A stretch of 64,000 nt of DNA from Sulfurimonas sp. HSL-3221 (lineage in GTDB: Bacteria; Campylobacterota; Campylobacteria; Campylobacterales; Sulfurimonadaceae). Each line of letters opens with the position of its first letter. Position 1 is the stretch's first letter. The stretch spans positions 1,984,001 through 2,048,000 of the forward strand of contig NZ_CP087998.1 in NCBI RefSeq assembly GCF_021044585.1. Direction: 5' to 3'. The notes under the pieces are model-generated. The model ran no database searches, was not told where the DNA came from, and saw nothing but the letters and a program-made list of their open reading frames with translations. Shown one piece after another: positions 26,946-35,902 of this stretch. Both the position numbers and the translations under genes were made by a program.

Positions 26946-28232
26946 ATGCAAAAAACTTTTATCTCCCTGCCCCTTTTCTGCGCACTGCTCTTCGCGGATG
27001 CCGCCACGATCCTCCCGGTCGAAAAGCGCACCTTCGAACAGTCCAAGTTTATTCCGGACATCTCTCTGATCCTCGATGCATCCTACGTCACCCGCAACAA
27101 GACAGATGACGAGATCGCCCACTACGAGATCCCCGGTGTCGCCCACGGCATCATGGGGGCCCACGCCCACGACGGGCACTCCCACGCCACCTACAACGCC
27201 TACAACGGCTTTAATCTCAACTACGGCGAACTGGTGCTTTCGAGCTCCGTCGACCCCTACTTCACCCTTGACGGCACCTTCCACTTCAGCGAAAACGGCG
27301 TCGAGATCGAAGAGGCCTATTTCACCTCGACCGCTCTCCCCTACGGCCTGCGTCTGCGCGGGGGGAAACTGCTCTCCAACTTCGGCCGTCTCAACTCTCA
27401 GCACCACCACTACTGGGATTTCGGGGACATGCCGCTCGTCTATCAGGCCTTCCTCGGTGATCACGGCATCAATGAGAAGGGGGTCCAACTGCAGTGGGTC
27501 GCTCCGACGGAGACCTACCTGATGTTCGGAGGCGAGGTACTCCAGGGCGAGAACGAGATGATGTTCGGCACCGCCAGCATCGCCGACCCGACCGCGACCG
27601 ACCCCGATGCCGCGCCGCTGGCCGAATCGGCCGATGCGCCCGCCCTCTTTGTCGCCTATGCAAAAACCGCCGTTGATATCGGCGAGACGACCGTTATGCC
27701 CGGCATCTCCTACGCACGCGGCACCTCGCGGCTTGACCACTTCGAGGATGAAACGCCCCACGCCTTTTCGGGTATGAGTTCGCTCTACGGTGCCGACCTG
27801 ACCGTCAAACACTACTTCGACTCCTACAGCTTCCTGACCTGGCAGAGCGAGTGGATGATGCGCGACATGAAGGGCACCCAGTATGCGCAGCCCGATGCCA
27901 ATACGACGACCTCGGTCTCCCTGCGCAAAGAGCAGGCAGGCTACTACACCCAGCTCGTCTATGCCTACAACATGAACTGGCGCACCGGCGTCCGCTACGA
28001 CAATATCTATCAAAACGATGTCACGAAGAACGGTACAGCCCAGGAGATGGAGAACAGCTTTGAGCGGATCAGCGCCATGGTGGAGTACCACCCCAGCGAG
28101 TTCAGCCGTTTCCGTCTTCAGTATAATCACAACATGGCCCTCTATAACGAGGATGGCGACCGCCAAAGCGTCGATACGATTATGCTGCAGGCCAATATTG
28201 CCATCGGGGCGCACGCGGCCCACGACTTTTAG
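26946..28232 (+). CDS. Outer-membrane porin-like protein, probably zinc-linked
   Basis: A 428-residue protein with a signal peptide (cleavage likely after 'FCALLFADA') and many alternating aromatic strands predicting a beta barrel. Two His-rich stretches stand out: 'HAHDGHSHATY' near residue 75 and 'QHHHYWDFGDMP' near residue 150, plus a terminal 'GAHAAHDF'. I see no TonB box or plug domain, so passive uptake is more likely than TonB-dependent transport. The ZnuA-like gene that follows supports a role in zinc (or manganese) entry. GGAG precedes the ATG. Confidence 0.7.
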   Translation: MQKTFISLPLFCALLFADAATILPVEKRTFEQSKFIPDISLILDASYVTRNKTDDEIAHYEIPGVAHGIMGAHAHDGHSHATYNAYNGFNLNYGELVLSSSVDPYFTLDGTFHFSENGVEIEEAYFTSTALPYGLRLRGGKLLSNFGRLNSQHHHYWDFGDMPLVYQAFLGDHGINEKGVQLQWVAPTETYLMFGGEVLQGENEMMFGTASIADPTATDPDAAPLAESADAPALFVAYAKTAVDIGETTVMPGISYARGTSRLDHFEDETPHAFSGMSSLYGADLTVKHYFDSYSFLTWQSEWMMRDMKGTQYAQPDANTTTSVSLRKEQAGYYTQLVYAYNMNWRTGVRYDNIYQNDVTKNGTAQEMENSFERISAMVEYHPSEFSRFRLQYNHNMALYNEDGDRQSVDTIMLQANIAIGAHAAHDF

Positions 28233-28381
28233 GCCGTTGACGCTGCGACAGGGGTGGTCTCCCGGCCGCAGTGTCAATACCGGGTCTCCCCTGCCGAGAG
28301 ACCCATCCTCCGAGGGGAGTTCCTTCGGGCGCGTGCCCTCGGCGCTTAGTATGAGGCGACATTTAATTACTAAGGTTTGAC
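28233..28381 (-). repeat. GC-rich intergenic element, copy B, upstream of the ZnuA-like gene
   Basis: The 149 bases between the porin and znuA-like genes are rich in inverted repeats: GGGTCTC/GAGACCC with a nine-base loop (near 28283-28305), CCGAGGG/CCCTCGG (near 28310-28342), and CTCC/GGAG. Read on the minus strand, AGCGCCGAGGGCACGCGCCC and GAAGGAACTCCCC resemble copy A near 20630. It could be a dispersed element or a structured leader of the downstream gene. Confidence 0.45.
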
Positions 28382-29263
28382 ATGCAAAAACTGCTTTTTA
28401 TCCTTCTACTGCCCGCCGCGCTCCTTGCCCACCTCAATATCGCCGTCACCTACCCCTACATCGGCGCACTGACACGGGCGGTCGGCGGTGACCACGTCAC
28501 GACCGTCGTGCTGGCCAAGGGGAACTGGGATCCCCACTTCGTCGTTCCCCGCCCCTCCCTCATCGCCAAGATGCGCCGGGCCGATGCACTGATCATGAAC
28601 GGCGGGCAGCTGGAGATCGGCTGGCTTCCGCCGCTGATCCGGCGCGGAAACAACCCCAAGGTCAACCCCTCTGCGCCGACCTTTCTGAACCTGGCACAGG
28701 GGATCGAGCTAATCAACAAACCGAGCGAGGTCGACCGGGCCAACGGGGATATCCACCCTGCCGGCAATCCCCATTTTCACCTCGATCCGCACAACATCCC
28801 GCTCTTGGCAAAGCAGATCGCGCTGTTTCTGGCATCAATCGATGCGGAGCACAAAAGCATTTATGAAAAGAACCTGGAAAATTTCAATGCGGAATGGGGG
28901 AAAAATCTCGAGCGCTGGACACGGGTCATGGCGCCGAAACAGGGGATGAAAGTCGTGCAGTTCCACGACAACCTCGCCTACTTCAACAAGGCCTTCGGCC
29001 TCATAAACATCGCCACGATCGAGCCGCTGCCGGGCATCCCGCCCTCCCCGCGTCATACCCTCGACGTGATCGGGAAAATCCGCGCCGAGCATCCCTGCTG
29101 CATTCTGCACGACGTCTACCACTCCACCAAGACCGCGGAATACATCCGGGACAAGACCGGGATCAGGGTCATCCTGATGCCCCACGATATCGGGGCGCTG
29201 GAGTCTGTCGACTCCCTCACCGCCCTGTTTGACTATCTGACAAAGGCCCTCACCGATGATTGA
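28382..29263 (+). CDS. znuA: Metal ABC transporter substrate-binding protein (ZnuA-like)
   Basis: A 293-residue periplasmic binding protein of the cluster 9 family with a signal peptide (MQKLLFILLLPAALLA). The likely ligands are in 'NWDPHFVV' (residue about 51), 'GNPHFHLDPHN' (about 133), 'VQFHDNLAYF' (about 195) and 'PHDIGALE' (about 268), the same spacing as the three His and one Asp of ZnuA. It lacks the long His-rich loop of many ZnuA proteins. Zinc is the likeliest substrate; manganese cannot be excluded. It overlaps the permease gene by eight bases. Confidence 0.85.
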   Translation: MQKLLFILLLPAALLAHLNIAVTYPYIGALTRAVGGDHVTTVVLAKGNWDPHFVVPRPSLIAKMRRADALIMNGGQLEIGWLPPLIRRGNNPKVNPSAPTFLNLAQGIELINKPSEVDRANGDIHPAGNPHFHLDPHNIPLLAKQIALFLASIDAEHKSIYEKNLENFNAEWGKNLERWTRVMAPKQGMKVVQFHDNLAYFNKAFGLINIATIEPLPGIPPSPRHTLDVIGKIRAEHPCCILHDVYHSTKTAEYIRDKTGIRVILMPHDIGALESVDSLTALFDYLTKALTDD

Positions 29264-29999
29264 TATTTTCCTGCCGCCGCTGCTGCTCGTCTTCGTGCTC
29301 GTCATGATTCACGCCTGGTTCGGCAAAGGGGTGCTCGAGCGCGGCATCATCTTCACCGACCTCGCCATCGCACAGTTCGCGGCGCTGGGCAGCGCCGTCA
29401 GCCTCGGCTTTTTTCACGGGGAGTATCTCTATGTGCTCACCCTCGGAAGCGCCCTGTTCAGCGCTGTGCTCATCGCGTTCGCATCGCACAGGAACCTGCA
29501 CCTGGAGGCGTTTATCGGGATTCTTTACGTCCTGGGTGCCAGCGGCGTTATGATGGTCCTGGCCAACTCCGCCGAGGGGATGGAGCACTTCAAGGCGCTG
29601 CTGGCGAGCGATATCCTTTTCACGCCGATGAAGCACGTGCTCTACAGCAGCGGCGTCTATGCCCTGCTGGGGCTTCTGATATGGCAGCTCTACCCGCGTC
29701 TTAACGGGTTCATGCAGGAGCTGCTCTTCTTTGTCATGCTTGCCGTCACCGTCACCTCATCCGTCCAGCTTGCCGGCGTGCTCGTCGTCTTTACGCTGCT
29801 GATCGCACCGGTCTTTATGGCATCCATGCAGAAGCGTTTCCCGCCGCTGGGCTTCGCCTTTGTCTTCGGCTGGGCATTCAGCGCCGCGGCGATCGCCGCA
29901 TCCTACACCTTCGACCTGCCGACGGGCTACACCATCGTTTTTCTCGGTGCCCTCAGTGTCCTGCTCGGCACGCTGATGCTCAGCCGTACGAAAGCCTGA
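29256..29999 (+). CDS. znuB: Metal ABC transporter permease (ZnuB-like, ABC-3 family)
   Basis: A 247-residue inner-membrane protein with about seven hydrophobic helices. 'GIIFTDLAIAQFAALGSAVSL' near residue 33 and 'SSVQLAGVLVVFTLLIAPVFMA' near residue 168 are the ABC-3 permease signatures. The start lies inside the last codons of the znuA-like gene, implying coupling. No ATP-binding subunit follows; the next gene is unrelated and on the other strand. Confidence 0.85.
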   Translation: MIDIFLPPLLLVFVLVMIHAWFGKGVLERGIIFTDLAIAQFAALGSAVSLGFFHGEYLYVLTLGSALFSAVLIAFASHRNLHLEAFIGILYVLGASGVMMVLANSAEGMEHFKALLASDILFTPMKHVLYSSGVYALLGLLIWQLYPRLNGFMQELLFFVMLAVTVTSSVQLAGVLVVFTLLIAPVFMASMQKRFPPLGFAFVFGWAFSAAAIAASYTFDLPTGYTIVFLGALSVLLGTLMLSRTKA

Positions 30000-30000
30000 G

Positions 30001-30186
30001 CTACTTGTCGAGGTTGTTCTCGTCCCAGCAGGCGTCGACCTGCCGGTCGATGGCGAGATCGGCACTGGTCTGCTCGTTGACGTCGCCGACGATGTCCCAG
30101 GTACTGATTGCCATAAAAGCAAACGCCGCCACCAGCACCGCCGTCACAAAATAGATGTTCATATACTCTTTCTTGAAAAGCTTCAC
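30001..30186 (-). CDS. Small single-helix membrane protein
   Basis: A 61-residue protein with one hydrophobic helix ('YFVTAVLVAAFAFMAIST', about residues 13-30) and an acidic C-terminal tail ending in 'DACWDENNLDK'. A GTG at 30186 with AAGGAG four bases before it is the best start; an ATG eight codons later also has a purine-rich region. No family is recognised. It is convergent with the permease gene (one base apart). Confidence 0.5.
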   Translation of the reverse strand: MKLFKKEYMNIYFVTAVLVAAFAFMAISTWDIVGDVNEQTSADLAIDRQVDACWDENNLDK

Positions 30187-30290
30187 GGGACTCCTTTCCA
30201 CTCCAATTGTCCCCATTTTATAGCATAAGGGTTAATAATATGAAAAGCCGTGATAGAAGGCGTCTTCTTTTAGGCTTATCTAAGGCGGGT

Positions 30291-30296
30291 ATAATG
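30291..30296 (+). promoter_or_regulatory. -10 box of yqeY
   Basis: GGGTATAATGTC lies 26 bases before the yqeY ATG at 30323, with AAAGGA as ribosome site in the short leader. Confidence 0.5.
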
Positions 30297-30322
30297 TCGC
30301 CATCACATGCAAAGGATAATTT

Positions 30323-30766
30323 ATGGAGCTCAAAGACCAGATCAGAAACGATATTAAAGAAGCGATGAAAGCCAAGGAGGTCCAGCGCCGCGACGCGCTG
30401 AGACTGCTCAACAGTGCCATGAAACAGATCGAGGTGGACGAACGCAAGGAGCTCAGCGACGACGATGTCATCGCCATCATCCAAAAACAGATCAAGCAGC
30501 GCAACGACGCGGCGGCCCAGTACAAGGACGCCGGACGCGACGAGCTGTACGACAAAGAGATGGCCGAGATCGCCGTGTTCGAAACCTACCTTCCGGCACA
30601 GCTCGACGACGCCGAGCTTGAAAGCGCCGTCAAGGCGATCATCGAAAAAACCGGTGCCAGCACGATGAAAGATATGGGCAAGGTCATGGGAATGGCCAGC
30701 AAAGAGCTCGCAGGCCAGGCCGACGGCAAACGCATCAGCAGCTGCGTTAAAACACTCCTTTCATAA
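30323..30766 (+). CDS. yqeY: GatB/YqeY domain protein
   Basis: A 147-residue all-helical protein like the C-terminal tail domain of GatB, the amidotransferase subunit that corrects mischarged tRNA. Landmarks are 'LKDQIRNDIKEAMKAKEVQRRDALRLLNSAMKQIEVDER' at the start, 'IQKQIKQRNDAAAQYKDAGRDELYDKEMAEIAVFETYLPAQL' in the middle and 'MGKVMGMASKELAGQADGKRIS' near the end. It is thought to bind tRNA, but its role is not settled. Confidence 0.93.
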   Translation: MELKDQIRNDIKEAMKAKEVQRRDALRLLNSAMKQIEVDERKELSDDDVIAIIQKQIKQRNDAAAQYKDAGRDELYDKEMAEIAVFETYLPAQLDDAELESAVKAIIEKTGASTMKDMGKVMGMASKELAGQADGKRISSCVKTLLS

Positions 30767-30772
30767 ATTTTC

Positions 30773-30800
30773 CCGCTCCGTCATTTCCCGGACGGAGCGG
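30773..30800 (+). terminator. Strong hairpin after yqeY
   Basis: CCGCTCCGTC and GACGGAGCGG form a perfect 10-bp stem around the loop ATTTCCCG, seven bases after the yqeY stop. Only a weak pyrimidine run follows, so it may be an imperfect intrinsic terminator. Confidence 0.5.
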
Positions 30801-30881
30801 TCCCAACCCTCTCTTCACGACACCTTTCTGCCGTCCAGAGTTCCGAGCACTGTCCGATAGTATGTTCACCAAGGAAAAGTC

Positions 30882-31730
30882 ATGACAACGAAAATCATAA
30901 AAGAGCTGAGACGCTACCTGCAGATCCTGATCGGCGGTATGGTACTGGCGGCGGGGGTCACCCTCTTCCTTGTGCCCAACCATATCACCTCCGGGGGCAC
31001 CCCCGGGATGGCCATCCTGGTCAACTATTTTACGGGCATCTCCATCGGGACGATCATGCTCTCCATCAACATCCCGATGGTGCTCATGAGCATGAAGTTC
31101 ATCGGCCGGGGATATGCATTTCGGACCGTGTTCGCCATCGTCGTCATCGCCATGTCGGCGGATATGTTTCTGGAGATGCTGAAGCTCCCCGCCCTGACAC
31201 AGGAACCGCTGCTGGGCGCCGTCTTCGGCGGGATGCTTATCGGCCTGGGGGTGGGGCTGATCGTCAAAGCCAGCGCATCGCCCGGCGGCCCCTCCATCAT
31301 CGCCGGCATGATCGCCCACAGGACCCACTGGAAGGAGGGGGATCTCATCATCGCGCTCGATGCCCTGATCGTCTTCTCGGCCGGATTCGTCTTCCCGAAA
31401 CTCGACAGCATGCTCTGGAGCCTGGTCGGCGTCTACATCAGCGCCAGGGGCATCAACCTGATCCTCTCCGGCCGCCCCTCCAAAAAAGTGCTGCATATCT
31501 CTTCGGAGAACGCCGAAACCCTCAAAGCCCACCTCCTGCACAAACTGGGGCACGAAGGCGGGGTCATTCTCGAAGGGACGACGCTCCACACGGGGGACGA
31601 ACGGCGGCTGCTGATGCTCATCGTGGATAACAATAAAGTCCAGAGCGTCCGGCAGATCGTCCAGGCGTATGACCCTTCGGGTGTCGTCGTTGTGATGGAA
31701 GCATCGGAGTTGATGGGCGGGGGGCATTGA
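30882..31730 (+). CDS. YitT-family membrane protein (DUF161/DUF2179)
   Basis: A 282-residue protein with five or six hydrophobic segments in the first 200 residues ('LIGGMVLAAGVTLFLVPNHITSGGTPGMAILVNYFTG') and a cytoplasmic C-terminal domain of about 80 residues (DUF2179, 'HISSENAETLKAHLLHKLGHEGGVILEGTTLHTGDERRLLMLIV'). The domain pair is the YitT family, whose transport function is unproven. AAGGAAA precedes the ATG. Confidence 0.87.
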   Translation: MTTKIIKELRRYLQILIGGMVLAAGVTLFLVPNHITSGGTPGMAILVNYFTGISIGTIMLSINIPMVLMSMKFIGRGYAFRTVFAIVVIAMSADMFLEMLKLPALTQEPLLGAVFGGMLIGLGVGLIVKASASPGGPSIIAGMIAHRTHWKEGDLIIALDALIVFSAGFVFPKLDSMLWSLVGVYISARGINLILSGRPSKKVLHISSENAETLKAHLLHKLGHEGGVILEGTTLHTGDERRLLMLIVDNNKVQSVRQIVQAYDPSGVVVVMEASELMGGGH

Positions 31731-31815
31731 CGGCGACCATGCCCGTCAGCGGCATGATGCATTGAGACGTTAGCAGGATCTTTTCTATCCGGCTCTTACC
31801 GGAATTTGAGGGGGA

Positions 31816-32616
31816 TTATTTCGGGCACCCCTCGCCCGTTTTCAGGCAGCGCAACGCACTTTCGACATCGTCCTGGCGCATCAGCGACTCCCCGACAAGA
31901 AAGGCGTCGACGCCCGCTTTGCCGAGATCTTCGAGCTGGCCGTATTCATAGATGCCGCTCTCGGCGACGATGATCTTGTTGTTCGGGATGAGCGGGATAA
32001 GCTTGTAGCTCAGTTCCATATCCATCTCGAAGGTCTCGAGGTTGCGGTGGTTGATGCCGATGATGTCGGCGCCGGCGAAGATCGCCTTGGTCAGGTCCGC
32101 CTTGTCGTGGATCTCGACCAACGCCTCCATCCCCAGGTGACGAGTGTAGTCAAGCAGCTCTTTCAGCTCTTTGCGCGAGAGCGCCTTGGCAATCAGCAGG
32201 ACGAAATCCGCGCCGTAGACGAGGGCTTCGACCAGCTGGTACTTGCTGACGATGAAATCCTTGCGCAGGAGCGGAATGGCCGCGTACCGGCGGATCTCCG
32301 CGAGGTAGTCCAGGCTGCCTTGGAAATAGTGCGGTTCGGTGAGCACGGAGATGGCATTCGCACCCCCGCGCTCATAGGCCTGCGCGATGGCCACCGGGTC
32401 AAAGTCTTCGCGGATCACGCCCTTTGACGGGCTCGCTTTTTTCACTTCGGAGATGATGCGGTAGGGCTCCGCTTCCGTCGCTTGCAGATGCGGGATGACC
32501 GGCCGCGGCGCACGAGCATTGAAGGCGAGGGAACGCCCCAGCCAATCCATGCTATACTCCTTTTCGCGGCGGGCGAGGTCCTCTTTGGTCTTCGCGATAA
32601 TCTCATCCAGAATCAT
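31816..32616 (-). CDS. trpC: Indole-3-glycerol phosphate synthase
   Basis: A 266-residue TIM barrel of tryptophan synthesis. Catalytic residues are in '[23 protein letters not shown]' near residue 53 (Glu, Lys), '[16 protein letters not shown]' near residue 117 and '[14 protein letters not shown]' near residue 218, with '[13 protein letters not shown]' between. It is a single-function enzyme; no TrpF domain is fused. Its start overlaps the TPR lipoprotein stop by four bases, and no other trp gene is here. Confidence 0.95.
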   Translation of the reverse strand: MILDEIIAKTKEDLARREKEYSMDWLGRSLAFNARAPRPVIPHLQATEAEPYRIISEVKKASPSKGVIREDFDPVAIAQAYERGGANAISVLTEPHYFQGSLDYLAEIRRYAAIPLLRKDFIVSKYQLVEALVYGADFVLLIAKALSRKELKELLDYTRHLGMEALVEIHDKADLTKAIFAGADIIGINHRNLETFEMDMELSYKLIPLIPNNKIIVAESGIYEYGQLEDLGKAGVDAFLVGESLMRQDDVESALRCLKTGEGCPK

Positions 32617-33908
32617 TGCTTTCCTTGTGTTGTTTTACGTAAACGTTTCATGCATTCCTCAATGGCTTTGACATGTTTGTCCAGCTCGGGGTCACGCTCG
32701 CCCCCCATCGCTTTAAGGGCTTCTTTCATCGTGGCGTCGGCCTTGCGGCACTGGCCGAGTTTGTAGTAGCCCCAGGCAAGCGAATCGAGGTAGAAAGGCG
32801 AACCCGGTTCCTGCCGCAGGGCCGCCTCGACATACTTGATCCCCTCCGCGGGATCGACGTCGTTGTCGATGAGCAGGTATCCCAGGTAGTTGAGCATCAG
32901 GGAGTCTTTTTCGCTCTTGACCGCCGTCTTCAGTTTGTCGACGATCTCCGCGACCAGCTTCGGATCCGTTTTGTCCTCGGCCGCTTCAAAAGCGAAAATG
33001 GCGCTCTGTCCCAGGTAGGTCGCATCGCCGCTCTGCTCGTAAAGCTTCTGTGCCAGTTCGGAGGCGGCGGTGTACTCCTTGGCGTTGATATAGAGCTTCA
33101 GCAGCATGGCATCATCCGAATGGTGCTGTTCCAGGAACTGTTTGAGATGCACCATGTCGTTTTGATAGCTGTAGATGCGGGCGATCGCATCGGCGACATC
33201 CTGGGTGGGATAGTTGCTGTAAAGCCGCAGATAGGTCCCCAGCATCCCCTCGACGTTGTTCTGCTCGCTGTAGAGCCCGGCAAGCCGTTTGCAGATGCGC
33301 TGGGAACAACCGTGGAGACGGATGTGGGTTTCAAGCTGGGCGATGGCGTCTTTTTGGCGGTCGAGATTGACGTAGAGGATAACCGCCATACGGTCGAGGA
33401 CCGCCTCGTCGTAATCGAGGTCGTAGGCGCTCTCCAGGTAGCGCAGCGCCGTGTTGTACTGCTTTTGGCGCGCGTAGATCTCCGAGACCCCGATGTAATC
33501 CTGCTTTGCCTTCGTCTTCTCCAACAGTACCAGCGCCGCCTGTTCGGCCGCTTTGACCTCACCCTTGCCGAGCAGTCCCCGGATCCGGTAACGCTCTATC
33601 TGGGCATTGAATCCCTCTTGTTCCTCGAACATCTGGGCATTTTCTAGCACATCGTCATACTGTTTCGCATGCAGCAGGTTTTCAAAAAAGTGGTCCCGGT
33701 AGGGAAGCCGCGGCGCCTTCTCGTAGAGCACCGCATAGAGCTGCGCCGCCGTCGCGTACTGCCCGTGCGCCTCCGCGTCAAGGGCAAACAGGGCGTAGGC
33801 GTCCTCTTCCTCGAACGCCTTCGTCTGCGGCGACAGTGTCGGTTCTTTCAGGCTGCAGCCTGCGAAAAAGAGCAGCAAAAGGGCCGTGCAGGTAATACGT
33901 TTAAACAT
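32613..33908 (-). CDS. TPR-repeat lipoprotein
   Basis: A 431-residue protein with a lipoprotein signal peptide ('[13 protein letters not shown]', lipobox FAGC, Cys near residue 18) and repeated helical pairs of TPR type through the rest ('[16 protein letters not shown]', '[21 protein letters not shown]', '[34 protein letters not shown]'). It is likely attached to a membrane from the periplasm, as an adaptor. The longer frame to 34196 is an artefact that runs through the ykgJ-like gene. It overlaps that gene by eight bases and trpC by four. Confidence 0.83.
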   Translation of the reverse strand: MFKRITCTALLLLFFAGCSLKEPTLSPQTKAFEEEDAYALFALDAEAHGQYATAAQLYAVLYEKAPRLPYRDHFFENLLHAKQYDDVLENAQMFEEQEGFNAQIERYRIRGLLGKGEVKAAEQAALVLLEKTKAKQDYIGVSEIYARQKQYNTALRYLESAYDLDYDEAVLDRMAVILYVNLDRQKDAIAQLETHIRLHGCSQRICKRLAGLYSEQNNVEGMLGTYLRLYSNYPTQDVADAIARIYSYQNDMVHLKQFLEQHHSDDAMLLKLYINAKEYTAASELAQKLYEQSGDATYLGQSAIFAFEAAEDKTDPKLVAEIVDKLKTAVKSEKDSLMLNYLGYLLIDNDVDPAEGIKYVEAALRQEPGSPFYLDSLAWGYYKLGQCRKADATMKEALKAMGGERDPELDKHVKAIEECMKRLRKTTQGKQ

Positions 33909-34281
33909 CGACGATCCCCGGACACTCCCGCTTGAGCTCATCGACGCGGGTCTTGTAATACTCCCAGAAGGGAAAGGTACGGCACTGGGCGGGGCGGGCC
34001 GTGTAGACGCGGCAGCCGTTCGTCTCCCGGTCGAAAAAGACGCAGTCGTGCGACATGCCGACGATCCGTTCCTTGAGCGAAAACTTGTAACCGCGCTTTT
34101 CAAGGTAGGTACGACGGAAGTCCGGCTCCTCCATTTCCAGGGCCGCGGCCAGTGCCTGGATCTCGTCGGGGGAGACGAAGATATTGCCGCTTTCACCGGT
34201 GCAGCAGCGTCCGCCGCAGCCGGCGCAGGCGGAGGGGTCGAACGCGTAGGGGTAGCCGTCTTCTTTTATCATAGGGTGCAT
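33901..34281 (-). CDS. YkgJ-family Cys-cluster protein
   Basis: A 126-residue protein with the CxxCxxxCC-type cluster of the CxxCxxCC family: 'CAGCGGRCCTGESGNIFVS' near residue 18 and 'CVFFDRETNGCRVYTARPAQCRTFPFWEYY' near residue 80. Eight Cys in this pattern suggest zinc or Fe-S binding. The biochemical role is unknown. It overlaps its neighbours on both sides (methyltransferase upstream, TPR lipoprotein downstream). Confidence 0.85.
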   Translation of the reverse strand: MHPMIKEDGYPYAFDPSACAGCGGRCCTGESGNIFVSPDEIQALAAALEMEEPDFRRTYLEKRGYKFSLKERIVGMSHDCVFFDRETNGCRVYTARPAQCRTFPFWEYYKTRVDELKRECPGIVDV

Positions 34282-34964
34282 TTTATACTGTGCGTCCTTG
34301 CATCGCGGTAGACCTGCAGGCTCTTGGCGGAAAACTCATCTTCGTCAAAGGCGAAAATCGGCGGCCGGACGCGCATGAGCGAACGGGAGTTTTTCCGGGC
34401 GTGCAGCATCACCAGGGTCGCATTGCGATCCGGTTTCGAATGAACGAATTGTACATCAACCACTCTTAATTTGGCGCGTTCGCAGGCGGCGCAGAGGTGG
34501 GCGAACTGCTGGGGGTCGTAGCAAAGCAGCAGGTGCCCCTGGGGGCGCAGGAGTTTTGCCGCATGGGAGATGAACGCGTCGATGGGCAGGTGCAGGTTGT
34601 AGCGCGCCGTGTGCACCATCTCATTCTCCGAACGCGAGGCCCCCTCGTGGTAGAAGGGGGGATTGGAAACGATGTACTCAAACCCTTCCGGGTCCTTGAA
34701 GGCGAGAAAATCCGTGTGGTGGACCCGGTAGTCGATCCCGTTCACCTCCGCATTCTTCGAAGCGTACTGCACGAAAGCGTCCTGTTTCTCCACCGCCTCG
34801 AGCCGCACTTTCGGGTTGTCGCGGGCCACCAGCAGCCCGACGACGCCGCAGCCCGCCCCCACGTCGAGCATACGGCCCCGCGGCGCGAAAGAGGAGATGA
34901 AGTCATACAGGAAGATCGAGTCGCTGTTGTAACAGTACCCCTCCTGCGGCTGGTAAAGCAGCAT
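34269..34964 (-). CDS. TrmN6-like (YfiC family) N6-adenine methyltransferase
   Basis: A 231-residue methyltransferase. It starts 'LYQPQEGYCYNSDSIFLYDFI', characteristic of the YfiC/TrmN6 family that methylates A37 of tRNA-Val, followed by motif I 'MLDVGAGCGVVGLLVA' and the amino-methyltransferase motif NPPFY in 'FEYIVSNPPFYHEGASRSENEMVHTARYNL'. The exact substrate is inferred from the family. A TATAAT box lies about 30 bases upstream and GGGGGG-ACT before the ATG. Confidence 0.85.
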   Translation of the reverse strand: MLLYQPQEGYCYNSDSIFLYDFISSFAPRGRMLDVGAGCGVVGLLVARDNPKVRLEAVEKQDAFVQYASKNAEVNGIDYRVHHTDFLAFKDPEGFEYIVSNPPFYHEGASRSENEMVHTARYNLHLPIDAFISHAAKLLRPQGHLLLCYDPQQFAHLCAACERAKLRVVDVQFVHSKPDRNATLVMLHARKNSRSLMRVRPPIFAFDEDEFSAKSLQVYRDARTHSIKCTL

Positions 34965-34980
34965 TTAGTCCCCCCGTCGA

Positions 34981-34986
34981 TATAAT
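34981..34986 (+). promoter_or_regulatory. -10 box of kdsB
   Basis: CGATATAATTTC lies 51 bases before the kdsB ATG. A second TATAAT in the opposite direction (34995-35000) serves the methyltransferase gene, so the two promoters face away from each other and overlap. Confidence 0.5.
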
Positions 34987-35037
34987 TTCCGTCATTATAC
35001 AGTGCCGCGGCGTTCTCGCCCAAAAGAAAGGATTCGC

Positions 35038-35760
35038 ATGATCATCATCCCCGCCCGTCTTGCCTCCACCCGCTTCCCGCAAAAAGTTCTGGCGGATATC
35101 GGCGGACTGCCGATGGTCGTCCGCACGGCACGTCAGGTGGCCCACCTCGACGATGTCGTCGTCGCCGCGGACGATGAGAGCATCATCGAGGTGTGCAAAG
35201 CCCACGGCGTCAAAGCGATGCTCACGTCGACGACGCACAAAAGCGGCACCGACCGCATCAACGAATGCGCCCAGCTGCTCGACATCCCCGATGACGAACT
35301 CGTCATCAATATCCAGGCCGACGAGCCCTTTATCGAGCCGGAGGTCCTGACCCTGCTGATCGACCGCCTGACTGCCCTCAAGGCGGAGGGGCGCCCCTTT
35401 GTCATGGGCAGCTGCTACAACGCCGTCAACGCCGAAGCCGCCGACGACCCGAACCTCGTCAAGGTCGTCGTGAACGCGAAGCATGACGCCATCTACTTCT
35501 CCCGTTCAATGATCCCCTACAACCGGGGCGGCGGGGCCACCTACTTCGGCCATATCGGCATCTACGGCTTCACAAAGAGGAGCCTCCACGCCTTCTGCGC
35601 CCTCGACGACGCGCCGATCGAGGACATCGAAAAGCTCGAACAGCTCCGCGCCGTCCACCACGGGCTTCCCATCAGCATGGTCAAGGTCGCCAGCACCGGC
35701 TTCGGCATCGACACGCCGGAGGATCTGGAACGGGCCAAAGAGATCTTTGGGGTCCAATAA
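35038..35760 (+). CDS. kdsB: 3-deoxy-manno-octulosonate cytidylyltransferase
   Basis: A 240-residue enzyme that activates Kdo to CMP-Kdo for LPS core synthesis. It has the N-terminal nucleotide site 'IIIPARLASTRFPQKVLADIGG', 'GTDRINECAQLL' and 'INIQADEPFIEP' (metal-binding Asp), and 'YFGHIGIYGFTKRSLHAFC'. The ATG at 35038 has AGAAAGGA before it; the frame opens 12 codons earlier. Confidence 0.96.
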   Translation: MIIIPARLASTRFPQKVLADIGGLPMVVRTARQVAHLDDVVVAADDESIIEVCKAHGVKAMLTSTTHKSGTDRINECAQLLDIPDDELVINIQADEPFIEPEVLTLLIDRLTALKAEGRPFVMGSCYNAVNAEAADDPNLVKVVVNAKHDAIYFSRSMIPYNRGGGATYFGHIGIYGFTKRSLHAFCALDDAPIEDIEKLEQLRAVHHGLPISMVKVASTGFGIDTPEDLERAKEIFGVQ

Positions 35761-35860
35761 AACGGATCCGTCACGGATTAAAAGCCCTGAAACGCCAGCG
35801 TACTGCATGGGCATATGCCATGGAGAGTGTTCAAAAAGTAATGTCGGTTATTGAAAAAGT

Positions 35861-35888
35861 AAAAAAGAGGTCTCCGGCCGAAGCCGGA
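35861..35888 (-). terminator. Intrinsic terminator of rpsO
   Basis: On the minus strand TCCGGC-TTCG-GCCGGA forms a 6-bp stem with a stable tetraloop, followed by GACCTCTTTTTT. It lies 15 bases after the rpsO stop codon. Confidence 0.85.
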
Positions 35889-35902
35889 AAAGTAGAAGCT
35901 CG

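Noticed and set aside
33909-34196. N-terminal extension of the TPR lipoprotein by 96 codons
   Set aside because: The extension overlaps the YkgJ-like gene in another frame, and a clear lipoprotein signal peptide begins at the ATG at 33908.
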